The notes below the pieces were generated by a model that searched no databases, was not told the origin of the DNA, and was given only the letters and a program-made list of their open reading frames with translations. Shown in pieces: positions 23,382-34,501 of a DNA stretch of 64,000 nt. Origin of the DNA: Aculops lycopersici. Taxonomy: Eukaryota > Arthropoda > Arachnida > Trombidiformes > Eriophyidae. The stretch's first letter is position 1, and every line of letters begins with the position of its first letter. The stretch spans positions 332,622 to 396,621 of the forward strand of contig WNKI01000002.1 of assembly GCA_015350385.1 (NCBI GenBank). Direction: 5' to 3'. Both the position numbers and the translations under genes were made by a program.

Positions 23382-26300
23382 CAAGTGAGTGAGCGAGCGA
23401 GCGAGCGACTTGCTGGATTTGAACTACATGGCAAATTTGCATCTCGCTGCTCCACATTCCAACGTGCGAGTTTTCCGCTCAAAACTGACGTCAAACCAAC
23501 CGGCCAACCAACTGACGAGATCAGTGTAATGCTGCTCTACAAGTTTACCTGTGCACGCTCACCTGAGAGGCCGGCGACCGACAGCAGCAGCAACAACAAC
23601 AACAACAACAACCTGTTGCTGTTGTGTGTACGCTCACCGCACTATCGCTTGTTGTTTGCTGTTTGCTGTCGCCTTTTTTCCCAACTGCTAGCCGCTAGTG
23701 CGAACTCCTTCGGCGGCCAAAGTGGCGGAGCTCCTCGAAGCCGCAAGATGGACAAGTTGAGATAAGGAAAGCAAAATAGATTGATGGACAGACACAGTTG
23801 GCCAGTTTACCTGCTTTACTCTGTTTCGCTGGTCGCTTGTCGTTGCGTCTTGCTTCCTCGCCGCTCAAGAGCCACCGAGATGAAGCGTTAAAGTATCGTT
23901 GCCGCGATACATTGACACAAGAACAATCATAATGTTCGACTACTTGTTTCTCAAATTTTTTGTCACTCCTCCCCCTCCCTAAATTCGGCCAACCGGAACT
24001 CGTGGCTCGAGGGAGTAAAGGGAACAGAGAACCGTTTAGCTTGCTTTTTCCTCCGACGCCGCCGACCGTCTGTCTCTCTGTCTGATTTTGTATCGGCTTC
24101 GGCTTCTCCCTTCACTCACTTCTCTCGTTGGCCACTTGAAAAACCTCTTTCCACTTGGAATCTCCAATGAACTCGGCCAAGTTGAGTGAATGGCTCGACG
24201 GCGCCATGTAAACCAGGTAACGGAAGCGGCAACCACACTGCTGGGTCTGTTGCTGCTGTCTCTATCGTTTCAACGCAAGGTTATGGTTACCACAGCGACA
24301 GACTTGGCGCGCTCCTTTACGGCCAATTGATCGCCGCGAGCGCCAGCATAAGCGGGATAGAAAATAATCAAAGTCGTCGTCGTCGTCGAGCAAGGTAAAA
24401 AGAATCAGTCAAAGTCAGAGGAAATGCAAATTAGCGGCCAGCTTGTAGGCAGCGCCAAACGACAACAGTTAGGGGGAATTTGCCGCCAACCCGCCCGCTC
24501 GTGTGTCTTGCCTCTTGCTTTACTCTTGAAAAGCTGTTGGTTCTGTGGAGTGGCGGCACTCTCTAGAGAAACAGAGACAGAAACAGAGGAGAAGAATACA
24601 AGATATCACCTGTACAAACAAACTAGTGATATCATGTCGCCGCTTCTCTTTGCTCAATTCCTATTTCTGCGCTAAAAGGAGGGGAGACAAAAGGATGCCG
24701 TCAACTCCGACGGTCGCGAGTGGCGACTTGAGACTCGCCAGCTAGAGGAGAGTGGGCGGCGCTCTGCCAATAAACGGCCCAGTGACCTCTAGCCTTGACG
24801 CCGGCCGCCAGGTAATCCAGTCTGCAGTTTTCCTAGTCTTAGTTTGCTGATTGCTTGGTTGTGCAGAATGTCACTCGTTGGTCGCGATTGGCGTCGCATC
24901 GCATCGCGTCGCGGGGAATCGATGACAACAAGAGCGACTGCATTTGCGAGAGCCTCAGACTGCGCAAAAGCTAACGGAACTTCACAGGGAACTAGAGAGC
25001 TAGCGAAATAACGCAAGAGAACAGACAGAGACAGATGGAGGTGAGGCTCAAAATGCAACCTGTTGCCGCCGCCAGCGATTTAGAAATCTCACCTGGCGCC
25101 AATAGCGGCGACCACAATTGAGTTGTCTCCGCCGGCCACTTGTTGGACGGATTACTTCCCGATGCTCACGCTCACACAGGAAAGCAGTGGCTCTCCTGAA
25201 TTCAGAGGGCCACTGACTCAGTCATAGAGGCAGAGAGGAATTACCAACAACAACAAGTGGTCGCGGCGTTCGTTCCGTTGTTTTAGCGTTGAAAACACGC
25301 TAATTGCTCGGCGCACGCAATCACACTACACATTCGTTAGCCTCTTAAGCCCTTGAAAATTTTAGACACGATGACGAGCGATGCAGGTAGTCGGTGTCTC
25401 ATCCTCGTTCACGGTCTTGCCAGCGAATCAAAGAACAAGAGGAAGGATGAAACACGACAAGGGAGCTGAGCGGGCAAACAAGCAGCCATACTTCCTGGAA
25501 GACCAATGACTTCTCGCCTCTCGCTTATCGGCTGCTTGCCTCCTCCCCTCCTCATTGTGGACATATGAGTGAGTTGAACTGTGCCGCTGGAGGTTTAATT
25601 CGGAGCTTGTCGGCGCTTCCTGCTCCTCTGGAGTTCTCGCTCTGCGTGCCCGAGATCGTCGATGCCAGATACTCAAGTTTTGGTTAAACAACAGCAACAA
25701 CGACGGAACCATCGTGGCGCAAGAGACATCACAATTTCCTCCTCGATGTGGCCAAGTGACTCAATGAGCAAACCTGGGGAGAGAGAGAGACAGACAGAGA
25801 AGTAAAGTGGTCACTGGCCGCAGCTGAGAGTGGATGTGGTTTAGTGCTACAGTTTCAACAAGTGGTGTTGGTTGAAGCCGCGAGCTTCGCGAGACTATTA
25901 CTGTCTAAGCAGCTGCAGCCGCGGCGGCTGTGTAACAGTTTCAAGGTTAATCGGAATAAGAATTATGATTATTTTAGCCAAAGTGCTGGCTGGCTGGCCG
26001 AGTTTTACTCAATCTGCTGCAATCATTAGACATGATGTTAGCGGTGAGTAAGTTTCCTTCCTGCTTCTCCTGCTGGTTCCTTCAACTTTCAAGTTGGCGT
26101 TCAGCAATCATCAGTGGCGAGCTCGAATTTTTCTCCAAAATGTAACTGTCCATGTTCCTGTTTCTCCTTTTGTTCTTAAGAGAAATCAAATCGGGAAAAG
26201 CCGATGACGGCTATCGAGTCTCTCTCTCACACACGGAGACACAAATGCTGACGATCGGCCGCTTTGTTCGAACATTAGCGCCCGCCCGATTGGCCGGGTA

Positions 26301-28655
26301 AACTCATTCTCTTTCATCGATTCCAACTGGAACTCGATGAAAGCTCCCCGCTACTTAAGCTTCAGTCGACCACCAAAGTTAACGAGAGTCGAGTCGAGTC
26401 GAGTCAAGTCAATTGTTGCAGCGAGCAACTCCAATAGACGAGCGCCTCTCTCTCACTCGCTCTTTTCAACTCATTTGCTAGGAATTCATATTTCATGTAA
26501 GTCTACCTGAGTTTTTGTACTGGACACTCATCTGGTCAGTGGAAAGAAAGGGAATTGATTTTGCTGCTAAATTCTCTTGGCGGATCTATCAATTTTTCTT
26601 CATTTTGGGCTGGGGGATAGAGAAATCGATTTAGAAGGCTTCGAGTTCTCCTCTGCGGTCTAACGGGAAGTTGATTGGGTTGGAAAATTGGCCTTGAAGT
26701 GGAGAACAGTTTGGTCGGAAGTCGAGTGTTTAGCGGTTTTGTTGCTAAAACAAAAAGCACGACGATTATTACTTTTAACAAAAGGCAAAGGCAACTTGTT
26801 TCCTCTCTCTCTCTCCTCTGCCCAATTCGCTTATCAATCTACTGCCATCTCTCCTCTCAGTTATGAAATTTCTCCTTGTCCAAGATGACTTTGCAGTCTC
26901 AAGGGTGCTCAAGTCCAGTCTCGCGATGATTGACGTTTTTGGTTTACTCCGTCGCGACAGCTACCTCAACAAGGTATACAACAAACTCGCTAGCTCGACA
27001 CAATATAGCCAATACTGCTGCATAAGTGACGTTGTGGTGTAGTCTCGAGCTCAGGCAAATTATCCTCCAAGTTGTACATTTTGTGGTGCCAACAACAGGA
27101 ACAACAGGTTGCCGCCGTGCAATCGCCGTGTGTGGGAAGCCATTGATGTTCGACAAAACTCTTGCAGGACGAAGGATCAATTTGCCTCGAGAGAATTGGC
27201 ACACGAGCTAGATAATTTGGCACACATTTTCATGGACGTTGATGAAGGGGAAATGATGACGCGATGGTAGCGGTAGTAGGAACATTCACTATGCTGGCAG
27301 CCAACCAAATGACGTCTAAGTGGCCGCGTCAACAGGTGGCACGTTTCTTTTGTCTTTCGAAGCAGCAAATCGGATTCGACAAGAGAAAATTGGAAGTCGA
27401 AGAGCAAACACGAAGAGATCTTCTCTAGACTAAAATCTTCAACAATTTGACTTGGAACTTCGGTGGCAAAGTGAATTGAATTTTCACGAAGAATTGATTG
27501 ACTGAGGCCTGACCATAAAACAGGCGCCAAGTTAGCGCCATCTAGATCCAAATTCCCTTGCATTCACCGAGTACAACGCAAACTAAAAGCAGTCGATTGT
27601 TTAAAAGTGGCAAAAACTCGTTGGACTGCTAGCAATTTGCAGCATCATTACTAACTCGAGTGGCACTAATAGTCTTATTTCACTTGCCGTGCCAACGGAA
27701 ACAGAAGTAGAAACAGAAACAACATCATTTCCTTGGCTTCACCTTGACCATGAAACAACTTGAGCGCAAGCGACCAACGGAAAACCGCAAGCTTCGCTCA
27801 CTTTGAAGCAAACTCAGACTCTAAATCTTGAGGGAGAGCCGCAAACTCAATACAATCTTGTAGCTTTACTTGCGGTAGAAGTGGCTCATTACCTGCCGAT
27901 TCTTTCTAAACTACTAATGCCAGATTCTACTCTTGAAGAGTGAGCTCCCAGTGACACACATTCAAGTTGCTGCATGTTGATAGATTACATCACATGGAAA
28001 CTCTCATACTTTCCACTCGATGTGAGCTGAGCCGAGCGTGTTCCGTGAGTTACCTTTTGTCGTTGTACCTGTGTGTCTGTGTGGATTATTGAATTACCAC
28101 TCAATTTACCTTTCCAAATCTTTCGCTAACACACCTGAAGCTCGCCAAAGTTTCGTTACAATCGGTAAGTGTGGCGAGCTACCACATAAATGTTACTGTT
28201 ACTTCTAAGTCTTTGCCTACAAGTCAGCAGAGCAACTGTTGCCGAAGTTGCTCCGTTAGTCGTGCACGAAGCTCCCATAAGCCACCAACAGCAACGGCAC
28301 ATAACAATGTGATTTCTTTCTAGCTTCGGCAGTCAAGTGCCGAGAGTAAGAAAATTATTTGGTTAACACAATTCTCCTCACAACCACAACAACAACAACA
28401 ACTGCCGCTACTACTACTTCCACTCAATGCAACCATTCAAAAACCAGAGAGAAGAAGAGACAGGAGTAAGAAAGAGGGGACGACGAGTTGAGAGAAGTGA
28501 GGAATAGTGTGGAGGTCGACGGTGAGCTTCCTCGTCGCTTGCCACTATCAAGGTTTTAGCTATTGAATACAAAGTCAATTGTTGTTTTTGTAGCCTCGAC
28601 TGGCCACTTGTTGGCGAGTGGGGATGGCGAGCGAGCGAACAAGTGTCCCTTTACT

Positions 28656-28663
28656 TCTCTCTC

Positions 28664-28732
<69 letters not shown>
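28656..28732. repeat. (CT)n microsatellite
   Basis: This is a nearly pure CT array, followed by a TACG-type array and an assembly gap. Confidence 0.95.
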
Positions 28733-28735
<3 letters not shown>

Positions 28736-28739
28736 CTAC

Positions 28740-28802
28740 GTCGTCTCTACTCTCTACTACGTACGTACGTACCTACTACGTACTACGTACGTACGTACGT
28801 AC
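28740..28802. repeat. imperfect ACGT/TACG-rich array beside the assembly gap
   Basis: Repeated TAC and GTAC words run up to the first N. The array resumes as TACTAAGTACG after the gap, so the true length is unknown. Confidence 0.85.
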
Positions 28803-28822
28803 NNNNNNNNNNNNNNNNNNNN
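28803..28822. other. assembly gap (20 N)
   Basis: Twenty consecutive N bases sit inside low-complexity sequence. Anything annotated across it is unreliable. Confidence 0.99.
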
Positions 28823-28913
28823 TACTAAGTACGTAGTTAGTTGTTTGTTAGTCGTCGACGTCGTCGACTCGTGTCGAGTGGAGTGCGACGCGACGACGAC
28901 TACGTACGTCCTT

Positions 28914-28916
<3 letters not shown>

Positions 28917-28977
<61 letters not shown>
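28917..28977. repeat. (TC)n microsatellite
   Basis: A second pure TC array lies about 185 bp after the first, on the other side of the gap. Confidence 0.95.
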
Positions 28978-28981
<4 letters not shown>

Positions 28982-29185
28982 ATCATCATCGACAGTTTCT
29001 CAATCCATTGGCTTACAATCGGATTGGCTTTCCAGATTTCCTTGGAGGAGGGAACATTTTTGGTCCCACCTGCAAAGATAATGTTCATTTGCCACCGCAC
29101 ATTGAGATCAAGAAGCATGTTGCTGTTGCTTTGTTTGTAGCCAACTTGAACTTTGAGTCCAAATCCAACTGCAACGACGACGATA

Positions 29186-29230
29186 TGATGATAATAATAA
29201 TAATAATAATGATGATGATGATGATGATAA
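29186..29230. repeat. (ATA)n(ATG)n trinucleotide array
   Basis: ATA units change to ATG units midway, as expected from point mutation plus slippage. Confidence 0.9.
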
Positions 29231-30224
29231 ACTTGATAATCGTCGTCAATAGTTTATTCGAACGAGGAATTTCCGGGACAAGAGTCTTCGCGCATTACCC
29301 AATGGAACTCACACATTCCAGCTTCCTGGGAATAAAGTGCACGACTTAGGGGGCTAATATTCGAAGAACACAAAGGGGAAACTTGAAACTTATCTCCCAG
29401 TTGGAAATACGATGGTCCGAAATCTTGGAATTTCTTAATGGCGGGCAATAAAAGTCGTCGATGTCGTAGAAGACTTATGAGTTTAGTTTGCTTGCCTGAC
29501 TGCTTGCCCGCTTGCCAACAAACTTGAACTTGCTATTGTCCCAAGCCAAACGAACAACCACGAAGAGTTGAACATTAATAGTTGTAGTGATAAAAGAGTT
29601 CAACGAATCAACAGGTGCACCGTGGTGCTGGTGGTTGTCGTTGCTGCTGCTGTTGCGTCATGGCTAAGCGTAATCTACAGTCTAACACGCAAGAAGCGCC
29701 ACCAGAAGCGCCATTGTTATCCACACTCAGTGGTCGCTACTACTGCAACTGAAACTTACCTGGAAAACTTAAAGAAACCAACTAAAAACAAGTATCGTTG
29801 TCCTATTATCTCATCGTTTGGTGGAATCGGCAGAGAAGAAGTCGGGGGAAGAGAATGCTTAAGGAGGATGCTTATCGCAAACAAACATCTCCAAGTCTAT
29901 CTATCTATTTGCTTGTTTGTTCGTTCGTTTGTTTGTTTATGTCTTTGCTCCTTGCAATTCTATCTCATTATCGAACATTAGCCATTAATTACACGGTTCG
30001 GGTTTCAGCTGTTGCTGTCCTTCCTATCATTGCTACAAATTGACTGTCTATTAGTTTTGCTCCTCACGACCAATTAAGTGGTTGTAATTCAATGCCACCT
30101 GTTCCAATAGATAAAACGACAATTCATACCAACAATTAACTAACTGAACTATCGAAAACAATAGCCACTCAAATCTCGCACGTTGCCATCTAGCACGAGT
30201 CGACTACCTGAGCCGAGCCACCAG

Positions 30225-30238
30225 GTAACCATGGCAAC
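30225..30238. promoter_or_regulatory. RFX X-box-like site upstream of the coiled-coil gene
   Basis: The sequence GTAACCATGGCAAC fits the 14-bp X-box consensus used by DAF-19/RFX factors for ciliary genes (GTHNYYATRRNAAC, from memory) at every position. It ends 132 bp before the ATG at 30371, in the usual promoter-proximal range. RFX binding is inferred. Confidence 0.6.
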
Positions 30239-30370
30239 CAGGTAGTGCATGGCATAGCTCACCAGTTTGTTGCATGTCCGCGTCGCATCAGCTGTTTGGT
30301 GTGACTCTCTTTTATTCGATGCCAAGGCTGAAACTTGGTGCTTGTTTTGTAAAACTTCCTATGATTCGTT

Positions 30371-32377
30371 ATGTCGTTCCAGTTTGAAGATGAGAGCGCT
30401 CTCGAGGAGCTTCTCAACCAGCAACTTGAAAAGCGACGCCAACCCCAACAGTTTGCTCCGCTATCCTCCACACCAATAGCCGCAAGCAAACCAACCAACA
30501 TCACAGCCAGACCCTCTACGGGAGTACCAACGAGTGCTGGGACAAATGAGCCGCAAAAGACTGCCGGAAACACCGGTTCTAGTTTTGTTAGACCCTCGAT
30601 TGGATCAGCTAGACTAGACAAACTCGGCAATGAGAGAGGCAAGCTATCTAGTTGGCTCGACAGGGCACCAAACGAGTCCGAGGCGCTAAAGGTAAGTCAA
30701 AGTGATATGAAGGCAGATGCACCGGCGATCAATAGTTATTCTGTTAGAAAAAGGGCCACACTAAAGGAGGAAACACCTGCAATAAAGGAGCTCGTGGATG
30801 AGGATGCATTACAGTCCATGTCAAAGCAAAGACTTATTCAATTTATACAGCAAGAGCTTGTGCCCAACTTTGAAAATTTGAGAAAATCTGCAAACAACGA
30901 CTCAAATCTAGAGAGGGAAGTTGCCGAACTAGAGCAAGAGTTAGCGTCAACTCGGACTCAATTAAACATAATTGAATTGCGTCACTCGGAGCAGGAAAAA
31001 TTGATAGAGTCAAAATGGATTCAAATCAACGATCAACTGAGAAGTAGATTGGAGACAAATGAAAAAGAGCTGACCAGTACAATCGAAAGGCAACAGCAAC
31101 ATCTGGAGCAAATAACCAAAGATCATCAGGAACAAATGATGAAGTTACAAGAGAACTACCAGCTAAAATTAGCGGAAGAGCGTCGGCTTAACGCGGAGAT
31201 TATTAAGCGTCGCGATGAATTCCATAAATTGGAACTAGAAAGCAAACTGAAGGTTAACTTTGATCTCGTTAACCTGGAGACAGTTTTTAGCGAGTGGCAT
31301 AATATGATGCACTCGACGATTGAGGATCTCAATTGCCAATTCAAATCCGTCGAGAGTCTTCTAGATAAGCAAGCAATTAAGGTGGCCAACACAAATAGGG
31401 ACCTGGAGACAAAGAGCCAACTTGTGTTGGAGCAACAGCAAAAGCTTGACTCTAGTAATAATCACATTAGTCAAGTGGCAACAAAATTGGAAGATATTCT
31501 ACCCAAAGTTGTGCAGTTTCAACAGGTCAACGAAAAGTGGGCAACGGAAACTAAGGCACAAACCAAGGAACTGACTGACAGACTAACCGAGTTGAGAAAC
31601 AAAGAGGATCAACTTTATAAGCAAGGCGACGAGTTACGAGCCAACAAGGAGACACTTAACGAGGAGAGAATGCAACTTAGAATTGAGCTAAACAAGTTGA
31701 CGTTAAAGCAGGAGCAACTTGAGCAATTGGAGGCAAGACTTAAAGTTCTACAAATGGAATTGGAGGATAAGACTAGAGTATTGAACGAACGGGAGTTGCA
31801 ACTTGAATCCACAAGAATCAGCCAGGAGAATAAAACTTCCGAATTGAAGCAACTTAACAATGAGTTACTTTACACCCGCCGGAAGTTGAGTTTACGCGAA
31901 GCTCAGGTTCAGCAGCGAAAGATTGAGCTTACGAACGAGCGACGAACGCTCAGGGTGCAAACGAGTAGATTGGAGGAATTGCAGTCGAGTATTCGGAAGG
32001 AATCTAATCAACTAAAGAGACTTCAGCGCTCACTTGTTTGCTCAATTTGCTTTGATCGTTTGTTTTCCCAGAATGATAATGATTATAATAATAACAATAA
32101 CAGGAATATGAAAACCAAACTAATGAGACAGGAGCCAAGAGTCACAAGGTTGTCACCAAAGGAGTTGTTGTTGTTAGAACGAGATCATAACCGAGATCTA
32201 GTTGGAGATAATATTAATTACTCAAACCAAAATAACGACATCAGCAACAACCACGACGACGAAGACAATTATAATGACGATGATGAGATTTCAAAACTTA
32301 GCAGGTACACAGAACTTGACTTGGCGAGACTAAAGCGGGAGAGCAAATACGTTGAGTTTATATCAAAGCAAAGCTGA
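30371..32377 (+). CDS. coiled-coil protein, possibly FBF1-like (ciliary transition fibre)
   Basis: The protein is 668 residues, encoded by one exon. Residues 1-70 are polar with an acidic start (MSFQFEDESALEELLNQQLE), followed by a short SWLDRAPNESEAL segment near residue 93. From about residue 150 to 560 there is an almost unbroken coiled coil rich in Glu, Gln, Leu and Lys. A CSICFDRLF segment (two cysteines) follows, and the tail is Asn/Asp-rich and disordered. The layout (short disordered N-terminus, long C-terminal coiled coil) resembles Fas-binding factor 1, a transition-fibre protein, but coiled coils are poor evidence of orthology. The X-box at 30225 and the convergent IFT140-like neighbour support a ciliary role by context. 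The protein would be short for FBF1 (vertebrate proteins exceed 1,000 residues). Confidence 0.8.
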   Translation: MSFQFEDESALEELLNQQLEKRRQPQQFAPLSSTPIAASKPTNITARPSTGVPTSAGTNEPQKTAGNTGSSFVRPSIGSARLDKLGNERGKLSSWLDRAPNESEALKVSQSDMKADAPAINSYSVRKRATLKEETPAIKELVDEDALQSMSKQRLIQFIQQELVPNFENLRKSANNDSNLEREVAELEQELASTRTQLNIIELRHSEQEKLIESKWIQINDQLRSRLETNEKELTSTIERQQQHLEQITKDHQEQMMKLQENYQLKLAEERRLNAEIIKRRDEFHKLELESKLKVNFDLVNLETVFSEWHNMMHSTIEDLNCQFKSVESLLDKQAIKVANTNRDLETKSQLVLEQQQKLDSSNNHISQVATKLEDILPKVVQFQQVNEKWATETKAQTKELTDRLTELRNKEDQLYKQGDELRANKETLNEERMQLRIELNKLTLKQEQLEQLEARLKVLQMELEDKTRVLNERELQLESTRISQENKTSELKQLNNELLYTRRKLSLREAQVQQRKIELTNERRTLRVQTSRLEELQSSIRKESNQLKRLQRSLVCSICFDRLFSQNDNDYNNNNNRNMKTKLMRQEPRVTRLSPKELLLLERDHNRDLVGDNINYSNQNNDISNNHDDEDNYNDDDEISKLSRYTELDLARLKRESKYVEFISKQS

Positions 32378-32408
32378 CTACTTAGTTGTTTTCGTGCATT
32401 TCAATATA

Positions 32409-32414
32409 TTTATT
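32409..32414 (-). terminator. candidate AATAAA of the IFT140-like gene
   Basis: TTTATT on the plus strand reads AATAAA on the minus strand, 123 bp past the IFT140-like stop. It lies inside the likely 3' UTR of the facing gene. Confidence 0.4.
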
Positions 32415-32419
32415 CATAA

Positions 32420-32425
32420 ATTAAA
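32420..32425 (+). terminator. candidate ATTAAA of the coiled-coil gene
   Basis: A common polyadenylation variant lies 43 bp after the stop codon at 32377. It faces the opposite-strand signal only a few bases away. Confidence 0.4.
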
Positions 32426-32536
32426 TTTTCATCTTTATATAAAACTATTAAATTATCACAGCTTTTGTATCACAGATTAGGTTTTCATTTCCTTTGCGCG
32501 AGGTGAAGATAAGATAAGATAGAACTTCAATATGAA

Positions 32537-34501
32537 TTATGAGTTACATTTAGAGATAAAGTCGTCGATTATTTCAGCATCAACTCTGAGATGCTTCAAA
32601 TAATTGATAGTTACCCTGTTAACTGTTATATCCTTAACCAAAAGCGAGAAGTCAATTACATCCTCAACGTCACCTGTTCGCATCAACGACTTTACTGCGC
32701 TTACATTGTCTTCAATTTGACTGTACAAAATGGCAGCGCTCTTATACTTTCCCTCAACCATACAACGACTTGCCATCTCGTCGACTAATCGCTGAAAGCT
32801 CTGGCGAATCACCTTACTATCCGAAAGCAAGTCGAGTTTCTCTTTTAGTGCATTGATTAGATTGCTTGTCGTTTTAACGAGCTCATCTGAGGCAACCAAG
32901 TCGAGAGTTGAAGAGAAGTCGGCTAGATGCTGGAACATGACTTCCAGTTTTGCCACCCACTTCTCGTGTTCTCCTTCGGTATTATTGCTATAAATATGAT
33001 TAGAGTTTTCCAGTTTGCGTAATAAAATTGTCGTGCATAATATCACAATGACTATCTCGTTTGTTGATAAGATTGGATTATTGTTGATTGATAACTTCAA
33101 GTTGCTCAATGTTGATGAACTGAGCTCAGGGTCAATGCAATCCAGTGATCCCTGAGCCTGACTCTCGATGGATTTCCCTAGAAATTCTACAACTTCAAGG
33201 ACGATGGAATCGTCGAGGTCGGAGGAGAGTGCTGCCAGTGCCTCATCCATCAATCCTAGTTTACTATACGACTCAAATAGTATCACTCGCTCGGACTTGT
33301 TAGCTTTTGTTAGGTCGTTGACGCGAGTGGGTTTTTCTATTAGGTGGTCTATTAATAGATCATTTGCCATGGCGAGTCGACTTGCGCCGTATTTGCCAGC
33401 CAACTTGACGCCCGACAAATTACCTGAAGATTGGGCGACTCGATTCACAAGTAGATTTATTTGCTCCAGATGCAACAGGAGACCAGTTGATATTTCCCAT
33501 CTACCGACTCTCTCGTAATGAAGAGAAAGCTCGGCCAGCGCTTGGCGTGATGTATCCTCTAAACCCGAACCGAATGAGGCAACAAGATCTAGTTTACGCT
33601 TGTCGTTCCACTTAGTGTGGCTCTTATCGATTACAAACTCAAAATTTGTCTTGGTGAGGATACTGCCCATAAACTCGTCGATTTCTTTACAATTATTTCG
33701 ATTTGATCTGAATCGAATCATGGCCAACTGATCATTGGTTACCGAGTGTAAATGTTTCAGCTCCTCGTGGTTGCCACTGTCGTGCAGATAATCTTTCCAA
33801 AACTGTCGCACCGATTTGTTGTCGAACATGTAGTTGCGCAGATGATGGTGAGCAGATTGAGGGTGCTGCTTAATGAGGACTCTCGTCAGATTTGACGCCG
33901 AGGAACCTGCCTCCTCGTATTTGGCCAGTGAGCCGGCAAAGTTTTCCTCTGCCTCGAGATGTTGGGCCAGCTTATGAAGTATGATACACCGTTGCGATTC
34001 GCAGCACTTCCTGTCGAATTTATAACGAGTTTCGATCGATTCGAGAGCTTGATGCGGATCGTTCGAGTTCAAATGCAACTCAATTAGTTCCTTGAAGGCC
34101 GATGGCTGACAATTCTTGATGTCGTCCTCAGTTATGGAGTCGAATGGATCGTCTTCTTCGCTTGCTTGGAATAAACTTCTCGCGTACGATAATGCAATTG
34201 CGAAACTTATTTTTGTTGGTTTTTGTTGGCTGGTTAGTGATTTCAGAAGCGAGACCAATTGGAAAAGTTTCAATTTAGCCGCAATCAGCAAGCACAATTC
34301 AATATTTGATTGTCTGATTGCTAACACGGATAGCTTGAGCCAGAGGCATCTGAGAAGTTTGGCCTCATTTTGCTCGCGATCGCGCAACTCAAGTTTGCAC
34401 TCATCCTCAAGCAACTTGAGGTTCTCTCTCAATTTTGTAGCGTCGCGCTCAGCGAGCCCAGTCTTGTGCTTGGAAACAATTTGCTCAATGGATGTTGTCA
34501 T
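32537..34501 (-). CDS. IFT140-like protein, C-terminal repeat half only
   Basis: The protein is 654 residues, encoded by one exon. It matches the helical (TPR-like) C-terminal half of IFT140, a subunit of the IFT-A retrograde ciliary transport complex. Visible counterparts are the LWLKLSVLAIRQSNIELCL segment near residue 50, the ALAKYEEAG-type repeat (here GSLAKYEEAG), the QHPQSAHHHLRNY...FWKDYL block (human IFT140 has a QQPEKLHKY...WWAQYL-type segment here) and the C-terminal EGKYKSAAILYSQIEDNVSAVKSLMRTGD repeat, broken here as EGKYKSAAILYSQ and AVKSLMRTGDVED. Full IFT140 is about 1,460 residues with two N-terminal WD40 propellers; none is present here, and the frame begins with its own ATG after a clear upstream gap. 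Either the WD40 half is encoded elsewhere or it has been lost. The identification is from recalled family patterns. Confidence 0.75.
   Translation of the reverse strand: MTTSIEQIVSKHKTGLAERDATKLRENLKLLEDECKLELRDREQNEAKLLRCLWLKLSVLAIRQSNIELCLLIAAKLKLFQLVSLLKSLTSQQKPTKISFAIALSYARSLFQASEEDDPFDSITEDDIKNCQPSAFKELIELHLNSNDPHQALESIETRYKFDRKCCESQRCIILHKLAQHLEAEENFAGSLAKYEEAGSSASNLTRVLIKQHPQSAHHHLRNYMFDNKSVRQFWKDYLHDSGNHEELKHLHSVTNDQLAMIRFRSNRNNCKEIDEFMGSILTKTNFEFVIDKSHTKWNDKRKLDLVASFGSGLEDTSRQALAELSLHYERVGRWEISTGLLLHLEQINLLVNRVAQSSGNLSGVKLAGKYGASRLAMANDLLIDHLIEKPTRVNDLTKANKSERVILFESYSKLGLMDEALAALSSDLDDSIVLEVVEFLGKSIESQAQGSLDCIDPELSSSTLSNLKLSINNNPILSTNEIVIVILCTTILLRKLENSNHIYSNNTEGEHEKWVAKLEVMFQHLADFSSTLDLVASDELVKTTSNLINALKEKLDLLSDSKVIRQSFQRLVDEMASRCMVEGKYKSAAILYSQIEDNVSAVKSLMRTGDVEDVIDFSLLVKDITVNRVTINYLKHLRVDAEIIDDFISKCNS

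Larger units (their letters stand above)
18376..30224. other. 12-kb non-coding block upstream of the cadherin
   Basis: No exon with recognisable protein similarity was found. The block is fairly GC-rich up to about 25 kb, so many open frames of 60-180 codons appear on both strands and look random. Exact CAACARGTG words lie at 20900, 25137, 25251, 25856, 27330, 28605 and 29609, with variants at 23611, 25058 and 27112. Microsatellites and an N gap occupy 28.65-29.23 kb. It probably contains the cadherin promoter and distal control DNA, and possibly untranslated exons that I cannot identify. Confidence 0.5.

Noticed and set aside
24602..24633. 8-bp inverted repeat GATATCAC/GTGATATC
   Set aside because: Short stem with a 16-nt loop; expected by chance in 64 kb.
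28563..29081. 172-codon frame crossing the N gap
   Set aside because: It is a translation of CT repeats and unknown bases.
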